Below, piece by piece: positions 37,979 to 46,897 of a stretch of 64,000 nucleotides of DNA (the first letter of the stretch is position 1; every line of letters begins with the position of its first letter). Source of the DNA: Vibrio ponticus (GTDB lineage: Bacteria > Pseudomonadota > Gammaproteobacteria > Enterobacterales > Vibrionaceae). Below the pieces are notes generated by a model that was not told the DNA's origin, did no database searches, and was given only the letters and a program-made list of their open reading frames with translations. A program made the position numbers and the translations under genes. Location: positions 124,001-188,000 of the forward strand of contig NZ_AP019658.1 in the NCBI RefSeq assembly GCF_009938225.1. Direction: 5' to 3'.

Positions 37979-38509
37979 TAAGGTTAAATAAGAGCGATGT
38001 TCAAGATCTTGAAACAGTAAACCAAATTGCTGCGCTAGCTGTTCCAACTCACTTCGGTAGCGCGCCAACGCACTCTCGTCGTCCGTCATAATGGCGAATT
38101 CGGCGAAGTGACCTATGTTGGCTAACTGATCAAAGGTGATATGGAATGGTCCAATAAAGTAGATGCTGCGTGTTTTCTGCGTGATTAATCTGACTTGATA
38201 CCCCATATTTTCCAGCATGCTACGCGCATTCGCTGAGTTGGTAATATTGGTCGCTTCACAGCGGTCTGCTTCGGGTCCTTTTACAATCCACAATTTGATC
38301 CCAGACGGCTCCATCTCACGGATTGAAACGGTTTTAGCTTGCTGCTTGAGGGTATGCTCGGGAGTGTCAAAGTACCAGTCGGTTTCTTGGTTTTCATGCA
38401 CCATAACTTGATGCTCAAGAGAGTTAAGGACGCGATAAAACGCATCCTTATCTTTGACTCGGAACTTCAACTCGACTTCATATTTCCCTTTGAAGTGTTC
38501 TTGGCTCAT
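37961..38509 (-). CDS. cyaB: Class IV adenylate cyclase-like CYTH protein
   Basis: 182 residues, CYTH fold. The ExExK signature is at residues 11-15 (KYEVELKFRV), followed by the expected Arg/Lys/Glu pattern on strands (TVSIREME, KLWIVKGPEADRCEA, KTRSIYFIGPFHITFDQL). It resembles Aeromonas CyaB-type class IV adenylate cyclase, which makes cAMP from ATP. CYTH proteins also include triphosphatases, so activity needs testing. ATG overlaps the rhlE-like stop by four bases (ATGA), implying co-translation with the helicase. Confidence 0.8.
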   Translation of the reverse strand: MSQEHFKGKYEVELKFRVKDKDAFYRVLNSLEHQVMVHENQETDWYFDTPEHTLKQQAKTVSIREMEPSGIKLWIVKGPEADRCEATNITNSANARSMLENMGYQVRLITQKTRSIYFIGPFHITFDQLANIGHFAEFAIMTDDESALARYRSELEQLAQQFGLLFQDLEHRSYLTLFESAI

Positions 38510-39705
38510 TCGGCGTCTTTCTGTACTCGTTTGCTTTTTGGCACGTAGTTGAGAATTGAAATTGGCACAGGTTTGCGTGGTGCAAAGCCTTCAACTTCGC
38601 GGCGTTCAATCAGGTGACCAAGACGGCTTTCAATCATGCATAGATTCTTGAAGTTATCTTTAGATACGAACGAGATCGCTTCGCCTTGCGCATCCGCACG
38701 ACCAGTACGACCAATACGGTGGACATATTCGTCAGCTGGGAACGGTAAATCGTAGTTAATTACGCGAGTTAAGCCATGAATATCGATACCACGCGCGCCT
38801 ACACCGGTTGCGATCATGTATTGAATCTTGCCAGCTTTGAAATCTTCTAGCAGTTGACTACGAATGGCTTGGCTACGCCCACTGTGGAATGCTTCGGCAG
38901 CGATGCCACGCTTCTCTAATTGTTGAGCTAGTTTTGCTGCGCCATGTTTGGTCTCGATAAAGATCAACGCTTGGTCCCAATTGTTCTCTTTGATTAGGTG
39001 TGCCAGCAGTGACGATTTCATGTCTTTATCAACGGTGATAAGCCACTGTTCGATATTCTTTTTCGATGCTTGGTTTGCTGCAATCGAGATCTCGTATGGG
39101 TTGTGTACCGCGGTTTTGGCAAGATCACGTACTTTGTTTGACAGTGTTGCTGAGAACAATAAGTTCTGAATATCGGTTGGCAGACGATCGAGGATCTTGT
39201 TGATGTCATCGATAAAGCCCATGTCTAGCATGCGGTCAGCTTCATCAAGTACTAATACTTCGACTTCTTCGAAGTAAACCGCGCGTCTAGCGTACATATC
39301 AAGTAGACGACCAGGGGTTGCCACCAAAACATCAACGCCTTCGATTAACGCCTGTTTTTGTGCTTTCTCGTCAACACCGCCATACATAGCTAATGAAGTC
39401 AGTTTTAGATGTTGACCATATTGGCGAACTTTTTCTTCTACCTGGATGGCAAGTTCACGGGTCGGCGTTAAGATAAGCGCGCGAATACGTTTTTTACGTT
39501 GCGTTTCACCTTGGCTTAACTTTTCTAGAATGGGTAATACAAAGCTTGCCGTTTTACCCGTGCCTGTTTGCGCGGCTGCAATTAGATCTTGTCCTTGCAG
39601 AATCACAGGAATCGCTTTGGTTTGGATATTGGTAGGCTTGCTGTAACCCAATTGTTGGATAGCGTCTGTGATAGGTTGGCTTAAGCCGAGTTTTGAAAAT
39701 GGCAT
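38506..39705 (-). CDS. rhlE: DEAD-box RNA helicase, RhlE-like
   Basis: 399 residues, the two RecA-like domains with almost no C-terminal tail. Motifs: Q motif region PTNIQTKAIP, Walker A AQTGTGKT (45-52), PTRELA, TPGRL, DEAD (154-157), SAT (185-187) and HRIGRTGR (329-336). Motif V reads ATGVGARGID (299-308) rather than the usual ATDVAARGID: Gly replaces the Asp after Thr, and a second Gly replaces Ala. The start has a normal N-terminus (MPFSKLGLSQPITDAI). It leads a two-gene unit with the CYTH gene. Confidence 0.9.
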   Translation of the reverse strand: MPFSKLGLSQPITDAIQQLGYSKPTNIQTKAIPVILQGQDLIAAAQTGTGKTASFVLPILEKLSQGETQRKKRIRALILTPTRELAIQVEEKVRQYGQHLKLTSLAMYGGVDEKAQKQALIEGVDVLVATPGRLLDMYARRAVYFEEVEVLVLDEADRMLDMGFIDDINKILDRLPTDIQNLLFSATLSNKVRDLAKTAVHNPYEISIAANQASKKNIEQWLITVDKDMKSSLLAHLIKENNWDQALIFIETKHGAAKLAQQLEKRGIAAEAFHSGRSQAIRSQLLEDFKAGKIQYMIATGVGARGIDIHGLTRVINYDLPFPADEYVHRIGRTGRADAQGEAISFVSKDNFKNLCMIESRLGHLIERREVEGFAPRKPVPISILNYVPKSKRVQKDAE

Positions 39706-39728
39706 GCTTTCACTCTGTATAAATGACC

Positions 39729-39749
39729 AAAGGGGCTAGTGCCCCTTAT
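39729..39749. terminator. Hairpin between rhlE-like gene and small periplasmic protein gene
   Basis: AAGGGGC-TAGT-GCCCCTT, a 7-bp perfect stem. It could end the transcript of the gene at 39775 on the minus strand; the T-run is poor. Confidence 0.45.
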
Positions 39750-39774
39750 TTGCGTTGAGTTTAGCATGAACAGG

Positions 39775-40068
39775 CTAAATTTCTTTCTCTATTTTGTCCG
39801 CCATTTTATCTTCAAGTTCTTCTTTGTTCTGCTCGCCTTTTTTGAGCATGTCATCGACTTTTTGGTCTTCTTTATCCATCTCTGCCTTTATATCAGCCTC
39901 GGCTTTATTTACGTCAGCTTCAGCTTTGCCCATTGCACTATCACGTTTATCCATCATTTTTTGCTTCGATTCATCCATCATATCGGTTTTACCGTGATGA
40001 TCGGCAACCACTAAAGGCGTAAATAGAAGTGAACTAAGCAGAGCTGCCAAATAAGGGATTCGATTCAT
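39775..40068 (-). CDS. Small periplasmic charged coiled-coil protein
   Basis: 97 residues. Signal peptide ending VVA-DH (about 22). The mature part is almost all Lys, Asp, Glu, Met and Ala in heptad-like order (KAEADVNKAEADIKAEMDKE), so a soluble coiled coil. A strong AAAGGAGG precedes the ATG. No enzyme motif. It could be a stress-related periplasmic protein by analogy with other small charged exported proteins, but I do not assign a role. Confidence 0.7.
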   Translation of the reverse strand: MNRIPYLAALLSSLLFTPLVVADHHGKTDMMDESKQKMMDKRDSAMGKAEADVNKAEADIKAEMDKEDQKVDDMLKKGEQNKEELEDKMADKIEKEI

Positions 40069-40163
40069 AACATGACCTCCTTTGATAAAAGTCTTATTGA
40101 GTATTGACTAAATAGTCGCCATTTTCCTGTTATAAGCCGATGACTGGTTAGATGAAGGAAGTA

Positions 40164-40203
40164 TTAATTTTGCTGGTTAGACGGTGCTAACCAGCAAAAT
40201 TAA
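40164..40203 (-). terminator. Long hairpin after nhaD
   Basis: A perfect 17-bp stem with an ACGGTG loop: the left arm is 40164-40180 and the right arm 40187-40203. It lies 15 bp past the nhaD stop. Terminator or 3' stabiliser. Confidence 0.75.
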
Positions 40204-40217
40204 ACAGAAAGAGCAGG

Positions 40218-41648
40218 TTAGAATAGCGCGCTATTCATCCAGAGGTGGGCGGCAATACTGGCAACATACCCAAGCCCGATGACCGGCGCCCATTTTAGAT
40301 GACCAAAGAAGGTGTACTTGCCATGTGCGGCGCCCATAAGCGCAACACCTGCCGCAGAGCCGATAGAGAGCAAACTACCGCCGACACCGGCAGTTAAGGT
40401 GACCAGTAACCAGTTACCCATCGACATTTCAGGTTCCATAGTCAGTACCGCAAACATGACAGGGATGTTATCGACAATCGCAGACAATATCCCCACCATG
40501 ACGTTGGCCCAGATTGGATCCCACTGGTAGTACATGATCTCTGATACCATGTTGAGGTAACCAATCAGGCTCAAACCACCAACACACATGACCACGCCGT
40601 AGAAGAACAGTAATGTATCCCACTCGGCATGGGAGACTCGGCGAAATACATCAAATGGTACCACTGAGCCTAAACGTTTGAGCGCTAGGTCGTCGCGGTT
40701 AGCAATGGCGACTTGTGCTTTACGAGCTAACGAACGCTTAAGCGTGCGACGCAGGAAGAAACCGAAAAATTGCAGATAGGCGAGACCCATCATCATACCG
40801 ATCACTGGTGGGAAGTGCAGTACCGCATGGAAAGCGACCGCAGTAGCAATGGTGAGAATGAACAGCGCAACGATACGGCGTGCACCACGTTTGAGCTCAA
40901 CATGCACGTGGGCGACGTTAGGCTTAGCATTAGGAATAAACCAAGACATGATCACCGCAGGCACGATGTAACTGATCACTGAAGGGGTAAAGAGCGGCAT
41001 AAACTCAGAGAAAGAGACGTGACCTGCCTGCCAAACCATCAGTGTGGTGATATCACCAAATGGGCTAAATGCGCCCCCTGCGTTTGCGGCTACAACGATG
41101 TTAATACAGGCGAGGTTGATAAAACGCGTGTTATCGCCGCCAACTTTCATCACTACGGCGCACATCAGGAGTGCGGTGGTGAGGTTATCGGCAATCGGTG
41201 AAATAAAGAAGGCGAGAATACCAGTGAGCCAAAATAAGGCTTTGAAATTGAAACCTTTACCCACCATCCAAGCTTGAAGCGCATCAAACAGCCTTCGCTC
41301 CTCCATGGCGCTGATGTAAGTCATGGCAACCAGCAGGAACAGTAGCAGCTCGGCATACTCGAGTAAGTTGTGCTCTAATGCCGCATGGGCAACATCCATT
41401 TGTCCTTGTTGTGAGTAGACATAACCGACCATCGCCCAAATGATACCAGCAGCAAGCAGTACCGGTTTGGATTTGCGCAGCTGCAAATACTCCTCGAGCA
41501 TAACTAGGGTGTAGGCAAGACCAAATATAATTAGCGCAGCGTAACCGACAGTAGAGTGGGTAAGATCAAGAGGGGATACGTCGCTGGCTGCGAATACGGG
41601 GTAGGGCAAAAATATTAGACCGATAATATACGGCCACAAGCTTTTCAT
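40218..41648 (-). CDS. nhaD: NhaD-type Na+/H+ antiporter
   Basis: 476 residues, about 12 TM, with an N-terminal signal-like segment (PYPVFAASDVS). Ion-transporter-superfamily marks: EERRLFDALQAWMV, AFFISPIADNLTTALLM and NIVVAANAGGAFSPFGDITT, then AIVDNIPVMFAVLTM in the second half. NhaD was described in V. parahaemolyticus and V. cholerae as an inner-membrane antiporter for salt and alkaline stress. Single gene. Confidence 0.93.
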   Translation of the reverse strand: MKSLWPYIIGLIFLPYPVFAASDVSPLDLTHSTVGYAALIIFGLAYTLVMLEEYLQLRKSKPVLLAAGIIWAMVGYVYSQQGQMDVAHAALEHNLLEYAELLLFLLVAMTYISAMEERRLFDALQAWMVGKGFNFKALFWLTGILAFFISPIADNLTTALLMCAVVMKVGGDNTRFINLACINIVVAANAGGAFSPFGDITTLMVWQAGHVSFSEFMPLFTPSVISYIVPAVIMSWFIPNAKPNVAHVHVELKRGARRIVALFILTIATAVAFHAVLHFPPVIGMMMGLAYLQFFGFFLRRTLKRSLARKAQVAIANRDDLALKRLGSVVPFDVFRRVSHAEWDTLLFFYGVVMCVGGLSLIGYLNMVSEIMYYQWDPIWANVMVGILSAIVDNIPVMFAVLTMEPEMSMGNWLLVTLTAGVGGSLLSIGSAAGVALMGAAHGKYTFFGHLKWAPVIGLGYVASIAAHLWMNSALF

Positions 41649-42213
41649 TACTTCAACTCCTTGAAAATTCGACTTTACAGTGTTGTTTCAACGCTCGAAC
41701 CAAAGATTATTGATGCAGTCTCACAGCTTGCTGCATATATCTTATTGTTCGTCTTCCCGATTTCACTACAGAGTTGGCGACTGCAGCGGTTTCAGCTCGG
41801 TCTGACGATTTAATTTGTTATTCAGGCATGAATTGACTCGGCGCGGTTTAAGAAACTGCGCACATTCTAAAGACCTTTTTACAGATTGTTTGTGAGGTAA
41901 GTGGTATTCGACTGAATCTCTTAGAATTTAATAAATTATAGGAATTTTATGAATGTTTGTGATGTGCAATGTTATGAGCTTTGAGTGTAATTAAATTCTA
42001 ATTTTGCTTCGTATCACAAAATATGACACTAAATTGAAGAGTATGAACAGATTTAATCTCGGCTTGATACGGATCAGATTTCTAGCACAATAATTCCCAC
42101 AAAATTCGTCAGGGTTACTAACCTGACGCTGACATAAAACGCTTTTTATAGAACGAATTTTCCAGCGATTGCGTTGTAGCTCTGTTGTTCTATCTAATTA
42201 ATAAGGTGTAAAT
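41649..42213. other. nhaD-yjiH divergent intergenic region
   Basis: About 565 bp without an ORF. Two hairpins are visible: GCGCGGTTT-AAG-AAACTGCGC at 41841-41861 (one G-T pair) and CGTCAGG(G)TT-ACT-AACCTGACG at 42107-42128 in the probable yjiH leader, with a single bulged G. Neither has a T-run. The rest is AT-rich promoter-like sequence. Confidence 0.45.
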
Positions 42214-42945
42214 ATGTCCACTCCTAACCCAATTGAGCGCAAGGTGACATGGGGATGCTATGTCGCACTCGCATTCGCTGTCGTATTTTTCTCAGGCTTA
42301 ATGCAATCTAACGAATGGTACGGTGTATTCGACTTTACCACGCTAAATGGTTCGTTTGGTAAAGTTGCATATGGCGTGCAAGAAACCGCTGAAGGTGTTG
42401 AAGCGGCAACCACGTCATTCCGTGGTAAAGGTGGTAGCGGTGCGCGCGATGGCTTTATCTTCGCATTGACGCTGATCCCAACGGTTATGTTCGCACTAGG
42501 TGTGATTAACGTTCTTGAGCATTACGGCGCACTAGATGCAGCGCGCAAACTGCTTTCTCCACTGCTACGTCCACTGATGGGTATCCCAGGTAGCTCAGGT
42601 CTAGCGCTAATCGCATCGCTACAAAGTACTGATGCAGGTGCAGCAATGACTCGTCAGCTTAAAGATGAAGGTCGTCTGACTAAACGCGAGACTGACGTAT
42701 TCACTATGTTCCAATTCACTGCAGGTGCGGCGATTGTTAACTTCTTCTCATCTGGTGCGGTGCTATTTACGTTAACTTTGGCTGACGGCTCACTGGCTGT
42801 GTCATCGTCAATTGGTTTGGCTGTAGGTGTGATGTTCCTATTTAAGTTTATCGGCGCGAACCTATTCCGCGTTTACCTAAACATCACAGAAGGCAAAGAA
42901 GACAAAAACCAATCAGCTGAGCTACAAGAGGAAGCAGCAAAATGA
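42214..42945 (+). CDS. yjiH: YjiH-family membrane protein (nucleoside-recognition domain)
   Basis: 243 residues, about five TM helices, with a gate-like domain (FIFALTLIPTVMFALGVINVLEHYGALDAARKLLSPLLRPLMGIPG). It resembles E. coli YjiH. The next gene encodes YjiG, which it overlaps by four bases (ATGA); the pair probably forms one transporter. In E. coli yjiH-yjiG precede iadA for isoaspartyl dipeptide cleavage; here an M20 peptidase takes that place. The substrate is inferred to be a small peptide or acyl-amino acid. Confidence 0.85.
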   Translation: MSTPNPIERKVTWGCYVALAFAVVFFSGLMQSNEWYGVFDFTTLNGSFGKVAYGVQETAEGVEAATTSFRGKGGSGARDGFIFALTLIPTVMFALGVINVLEHYGALDAARKLLSPLLRPLMGIPGSSGLALIASLQSTDAGAAMTRQLKDEGRLTKRETDVFTMFQFTAGAAIVNFFSSGAVLFTLTLADGSLAVSSSIGLAVGVMFLFKFIGANLFRVYLNITEGKEDKNQSAELQEEAAK

Positions 42946-43409
42946 GCGAAGTAAAAGCAAAGAAACCTATGGTAACGGACATCTTCGTTGAAGGTGCGAA
43001 AAAGGGTTGGGTAATTGCGACTACCTCTACAGTACCAAACGTATTGATGGCATTTGTGATCATTAAAGCGCTGCAAATCACGGGGGCGCTGGATCTAATG
43101 GGTACTATTTTTGCGCCTATCATGGCAGTTTTCGGTCTTCCTGGCGAAGCGGCGGCAGTGCTAATTGGTGCTTGGATGTCTATGGGCGGTGCAGTCGGTG
43201 TCGTTATTACGCTATTTGACCAAGGCATCCTAAACGGTGCGCACATCGCGATTCTTGCTCCGGCTATCTACCTAATGGGCTCACAAGTGCAGTACATGGG
43301 TCGTATCATGGGTCCTATCGGCACTGAAGGTCGTTACATTCCAATTATGATCGCTATTTCTGTACTGAACGCGTTTGGTGCAATGTTAGTGATGAACCTA
43401 TTTGTGTAA
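42942..43409 (+). CDS. yjiG: YjiG-family membrane protein
   Basis: 155 residues, about four TM helices, one nucleoside-recognition (gate) domain: PNVLMAFVIIKALQITGALDLMG, FGLPGEAAAVLIGAWMSMGGAVG. Partner of YjiH, translationally coupled. The M20 peptidase gene follows nine bases after its stop. Confidence 0.85.
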   Translation: MSEVKAKKPMVTDIFVEGAKKGWVIATTSTVPNVLMAFVIIKALQITGALDLMGTIFAPIMAVFGLPGEAAAVLIGAWMSMGGAVGVVITLFDQGILNGAHIAILAPAIYLMGSQVQYMGRIMGPIGTEGRYIPIMIAISVLNAFGAMLVMNLFV

Positions 43410-43418
43410 GGAGTGATG

Positions 43419-44543
43419 ATGAACTTTTCACTTGAACAATATTTAGCAGAGCTGCGTCCACTGATTGATGTGGATTGCGGCACTTACACGCTAGAAGGCA
43501 TTGAGTTTATCGCTAGCCAATTTGAAGCGAAATTTGCTGAGATGTCTGGTTGGAGCGTGAAGCGTATCGATTGTGGTAAAGCGGGTGTCGGTCTAGAGAT
43601 CCGCAACCAACCAGAAGCAGAGATGATTGATGTGATGCTGATTGGTCACATGGATACTGTTTTCCCAGTAGGTACAGCGGCTGCACGCCCAATGACCACG
43701 GATGCTGATAAAGCATACGGTCCTGGCGTATCAGATATGAAATCTGGTCTGCTAAATGTGGTTTACGCGGTGCGTAACCTAGACCAAGCCGTCTTGGATA
43801 AGCTATCTATCTGCATCTGCATGAACCCTGATGAAGAAACCGGTTCGACTGATTCGGTTGAATGGCTGCAATCTGTGGCGAAAAATGCGCGCAACGTATT
43901 GGTTGCTGAAGCGGCTCGCGCTGACGGTAGCCTTGTAAAAGCACGTAAAGGTCTAGCAGGTTACAAGCTAACCTTTAGTGGCAAAGCAGCCCACGCAGGT
44001 AACGATCCGCAAGCAGGTCGCAGTGCAATCACTGAGATGGCAAACTGGATCTTAGCCATTAATGCGATGACTAACTTCGAGTCAGGCACGACACTTAACG
44101 TTGGCGTTGTGAACGGTGGCACAGGGGTGAATATCGTTCCTGACCACGCGACAGCATTAGTGGATGTACGCTTCTGGAGCAACGACGAGTATGCGGATGT
44201 GGATGCGAGGCTAAAAGCGATGCTTGAAACGCCGTTTGTTGATGGTGTGACGATTACGCTAGAGCGTGAAACTTACAAGCCATCAATGGTTGCAACTGAT
44301 AAAACTCATGCGCTAATGGCGCTGGTGGAAGAGTCTGCACAAGAGCTTGATATCGCGATCGGCTGGCAAGAAGTCGGTGGTGGTTCAGACGCAAATAACA
44401 CCGCAATTCTTGGTGTTCCAACTCTAGACGGTTTTGGTCCGATTGGTGCTGGTTTCCACAGCGATCTTGAATACTTGCAGTTAGATTCAATTGAGCCACG
44501 TATCCGTATGCTGATGCGTGTGCTTGAGAAAATCGCCGCTTAA
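43419..44543 (+). CDS. M20-family metallopeptidase (glutamate carboxypeptidase-like)
   Basis: 374 residues, cytoplasmic (no signal). Zinc motifs of M20: HMDTVFP (His ligand and the Asp beside it), GPGVSDMKSG (bridging Asp), DEETGS (catalytic Glu and ligand), and a C-terminal GAGFHSDLEYL (His ligand). Closest in pattern to carboxypeptidase G2-type exopeptidases that remove C-terminal Glu. AAGGAG with five-base spacing selects the ATG at 43419; GTG 43413 and ATG 43416 overlap the ribosome site. Third gene of the yjiHG operon, it should hydrolyse what the transporter brings in. Confidence 0.88.
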   Translation: MNFSLEQYLAELRPLIDVDCGTYTLEGIEFIASQFEAKFAEMSGWSVKRIDCGKAGVGLEIRNQPEAEMIDVMLIGHMDTVFPVGTAAARPMTTDADKAYGPGVSDMKSGLLNVVYAVRNLDQAVLDKLSICICMNPDEETGSTDSVEWLQSVAKNARNVLVAEAARADGSLVKARKGLAGYKLTFSGKAAHAGNDPQAGRSAITEMANWILAINAMTNFESGTTLNVGVVNGGTGVNIVPDHATALVDVRFWSNDEYADVDARLKAMLETPFVDGVTITLERETYKPSMVATDKTHALMALVEESAQELDIAIGWQEVGGGSDANNTAILGVPTLDGFGPIGAGFHSDLEYLQLDSIEPRIRMLMRVLEKIAA

Positions 44544-44579
44544 TAAGCTCAAAAATTTAGTCAAAGTTCCCCTAATATC

Positions 44580-44610
44580 AATCCCCAAGCTTAGGTTTGG
44601 GGATTTTTTT
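44580..44610 (+). terminator. Intrinsic terminator after M20 peptidase gene
   Basis: AATCCCCAA / TTGGGGATT, 9-bp perfect stem, 8-nt loop, followed by TTTTTT. Confidence 0.85.
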
Positions 44611-44696
44611 ATTTTGATTAATCTTAGGTTCATCTTGACTCATCTATGCTTAAACACATAAATAGAACTCGAAGTAGATAGAGTGAGGAGGAACAG

Positions 44697-45092
44697 ATGA
44701 CCTCATTAACTAATGACAATGTGGCTTTAGATCTTGAGCAAGGTGTGGCTTTGCAGCTAGAGCAATCACAAGCCCCTGCGCCAGATGAGAAAACCTTTTG
44801 GCATAAAATGAAGAAATCCGCCAAGCGTGCAGGCGAAGAGCTTGCGGTGATGGGGATTAAATCTTGGTTAGCAGTGGCTGACTCGAACACTTCAGTGCGC
44901 CATAAAGCGGTGCTAGGCGGCGCGCTCGCTTATTTTGTGTTACCAACGGATATGGTACCGGATGTGATGGCAGGTGTGGGTTTTACCGATGACATGGCAG
45001 CACTAACCTTGGCTGCAAATTCAGTAGGTAGCGCAATTACCGATGAGCATGAAGCGCAAGCGCGTGATAAGTGGAGCTCAATGACAGAGTAA
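44697..45092 (+). CDS. YkvA-like DUF1232 protein
   Basis: 131 residues. An N-terminal polar stretch precedes a DUF1232 core (VRHKAVLGGALAYFVLPTDM, then VPDVMAGVGFTDDMAALTLA) with the conserved PxDxxPD-like pattern (PTDMVPD). Members are membrane-associated and of unknown function. GAGGAGGA precedes the ATG. Monocistronic. Confidence 0.82.
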   Translation: MTSLTNDNVALDLEQGVALQLEQSQAPAPDEKTFWHKMKKSAKRAGEELAVMGIKSWLAVADSNTSVRHKAVLGGALAYFVLPTDMVPDVMAGVGFTDDMAALTLAANSVGSAITDEHEAQARDKWSSMTE

Positions 45093-45135
45093 CTGCTTTA
45101 TCGTTAGTCTATCGCCTAACGCTTTCAAATTTCAT

Positions 45136-45164
45136 AAAAAAACCACCGCACGCGGTGGTTTTTT
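45136..45164. terminator. Bidirectional terminator
   Basis: AAAAACCACCG / CGGTGGTTTTT with a CACG loop between the DUF1232 gene and the convergent symporter gene. Confidence 0.85.
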
Positions 45165-45180
45165 ACACTGTAAAGTAACT

Positions 45181-46485
45181 TTACGCTTGGCTTCGTTTGA
45201 GATGAACTTCTTCTTCTGCAACACCAGCTTGAGGGTCATTAAAACGAGCCTCATCCAATGCGCCTTCCGATTTCGCGACAATAATAGTCACTGCGCTATC
45301 ACCGGTGATATTTACCGCAGTGCGAATCATATCCAGCAGACGGTCAACACCCATAATCAGAGCAATACCTTCTAGTGGTAGACCAACTTGGTTTAGTACC
45401 ATCGCTAACATCACCAAACCAACGCCAGGGACACCAGCAGTACCAATCGACGCCAGTGTTGCTGTCATGATCACCATTAGGTAATCCATCATGGTCAGAT
45501 CAATATTGAACGCTTGAGCGATGAAGGCGGTAGCAACACCTTGCATGATTGCTGTGCCATCCATGTTGACTGTTGCGCCAAGTGGTACAGTGAACGAGGA
45601 AACGCGGTTCTCAACACCCATTCGGTGCTTTGCTGTTTCCATAGTGACTGGAATGGTGGCGTTTGATGAAGCCGTTGAAAAGGCAAACATGATCGCATCT
45701 TCCATCTTACGTAGGAAGGTAATCGGGCTAAGACCGGTAAAGCCTTTTAGCATCACACTGTAAGTCACGAGACCATGCAGCAATAACGTACCTGCGAGTA
45801 CTAAGAAGTATTCTGCTAGGTTGATGATGGCACCTAAACCAATATCGGTGAACAGTTTTGCCATTAGGAAGAACACACCAAAAGGTGCCAAGTTCATCAA
45901 GATAGCCACAAGCTTCATGATCACTTCATTCAGATCTGAGAAGAAATCAGCGATGCGTTCACCCGGCTTACCTGCTGCACTGATGGCAATACCAAACAGT
46001 ACCGCAAACACAATGACTTGCAGGGTCTTACCTTCAGCCATTGCGCTGATAGGGTTGGTTGGGAACATATCGATGATCACTTGACCAAGCGATGGCGCTT
46101 GCGCTGATTGGAATGTGCTAGCTGCGGTCAGATCAGCACCTGCTCCTGGTTGGAATAGCGTACCCATCGTTAGCGCTAAGGTAATCGCGATAGCAGTGGT
46201 GGCGATATAGAAAGCGAGGGTTTTACCACCCATGCGACCAAGGGTTGAAAGGTCTTTAAGAGAGCTGGTGCCACACACCAAAGAGACAAAGACTAGCGGT
46301 ACAACTAGCATCTTCAAGCTAGCGACAAAAATCTGTCCACCAACTTCAAACAGTCCATTTACTACATACTCGTCGACAAATCCGCTGTCAGCAAACAGGG
46401 CTCGAATGGCAAAGCCCGTCAAGATACCCGCTACCATGCCTAAAATTACGCGGCCGGTGAGCGACATCGGTTTCTTGGTATTCAT
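45181..46485 (-). CDS. Dicarboxylate/amino acid:cation symporter (DAACS)
   Basis: 434 residues, SLC1-type fold. The substrate and Na+ binding blocks are clear: FSTASSNATIPVTM (serine-rich hairpin), PLGATVNMDGTAIMQGV (NMDGT motif) and GVDRLLDMIRTAVNITGDS. It imports glutamate, aspartate or C4-dicarboxylates with Na+ or H+. AAGGAG with eight-base spacing supports the ATG at 46485; a GTG at 46494 overlaps that site. Two CRP-like sites about 100-140 bp upstream suggest catabolite control. Confidence 0.93.
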   Translation of the reverse strand: MNTKKPMSLTGRVILGMVAGILTGFAIRALFADSGFVDEYVVNGLFEVGGQIFVASLKMLVVPLVFVSLVCGTSSLKDLSTLGRMGGKTLAFYIATTAIAITLALTMGTLFQPGAGADLTAASTFQSAQAPSLGQVIIDMFPTNPISAMAEGKTLQVIVFAVLFGIAISAAGKPGERIADFFSDLNEVIMKLVAILMNLAPFGVFFLMAKLFTDIGLGAIINLAEYFLVLAGTLLLHGLVTYSVMLKGFTGLSPITFLRKMEDAIMFAFSTASSNATIPVTMETAKHRMGVENRVSSFTVPLGATVNMDGTAIMQGVATAFIAQAFNIDLTMMDYLMVIMTATLASIGTAGVPGVGLVMLAMVLNQVGLPLEGIALIMGVDRLLDMIRTAVNITGDSAVTIIVAKSEGALDEARFNDPQAGVAEEEVHLKRSQA

Positions 46486-46897
46486 TTTGAACACTCCTTA
46501 TAGTTTTACCCCTCCAATGGGGAGGTGCAGGAGGTTAGCAGTGGAAAGAGTAAAATAAGAAGGAAAAAGGTTTCTTTGTAGTTATAGATGTGATCACAAT
46601 CACTAAATAAATGTGATTTATTTCATATTTAATGTGTATATTTTGCTTCTTATCATCATTAAATGGTGATTTTACGCACAATGTGTGTTGTTTGTTATGA
46701 CGGAACTTCGGATAAAATTAACTAAAGTTGGCTTAAGTTCGTTTAAAATTGGTAATTTTTGTCGAAATTTGGCGAAGTTTGGTTTGTGTTCGCTAAAAGT
46801 GCTCGCATCCTGATCTCAAGGGAGCGATGATTAGTCATAGGTATCACAGCACTAAGCCGTTACAATGTAATTTGTTTAGATTTGAGAGAAGTCATTG
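46486..46897. other. Intergenic region upstream of symporter and YaiI genes
   Basis: About 410 bp, AT-rich divergent promoter region, with two CRP-like sites (separate entry). No ORF or stable hairpin seen. Confidence 0.45.
46589..46627. promoter_or_regulatory. Two CRP-like sites upstream of the symporter gene
   Basis: TGTGATCACAATCACT (46589-46604) fits TGTGA-N6-TCACA at 9 of 10 positions. TGTGATTTATTTCATA (46612-46627) fits at 8 or 9 of 10. They are about two helical turns apart. Confidence 0.55.
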
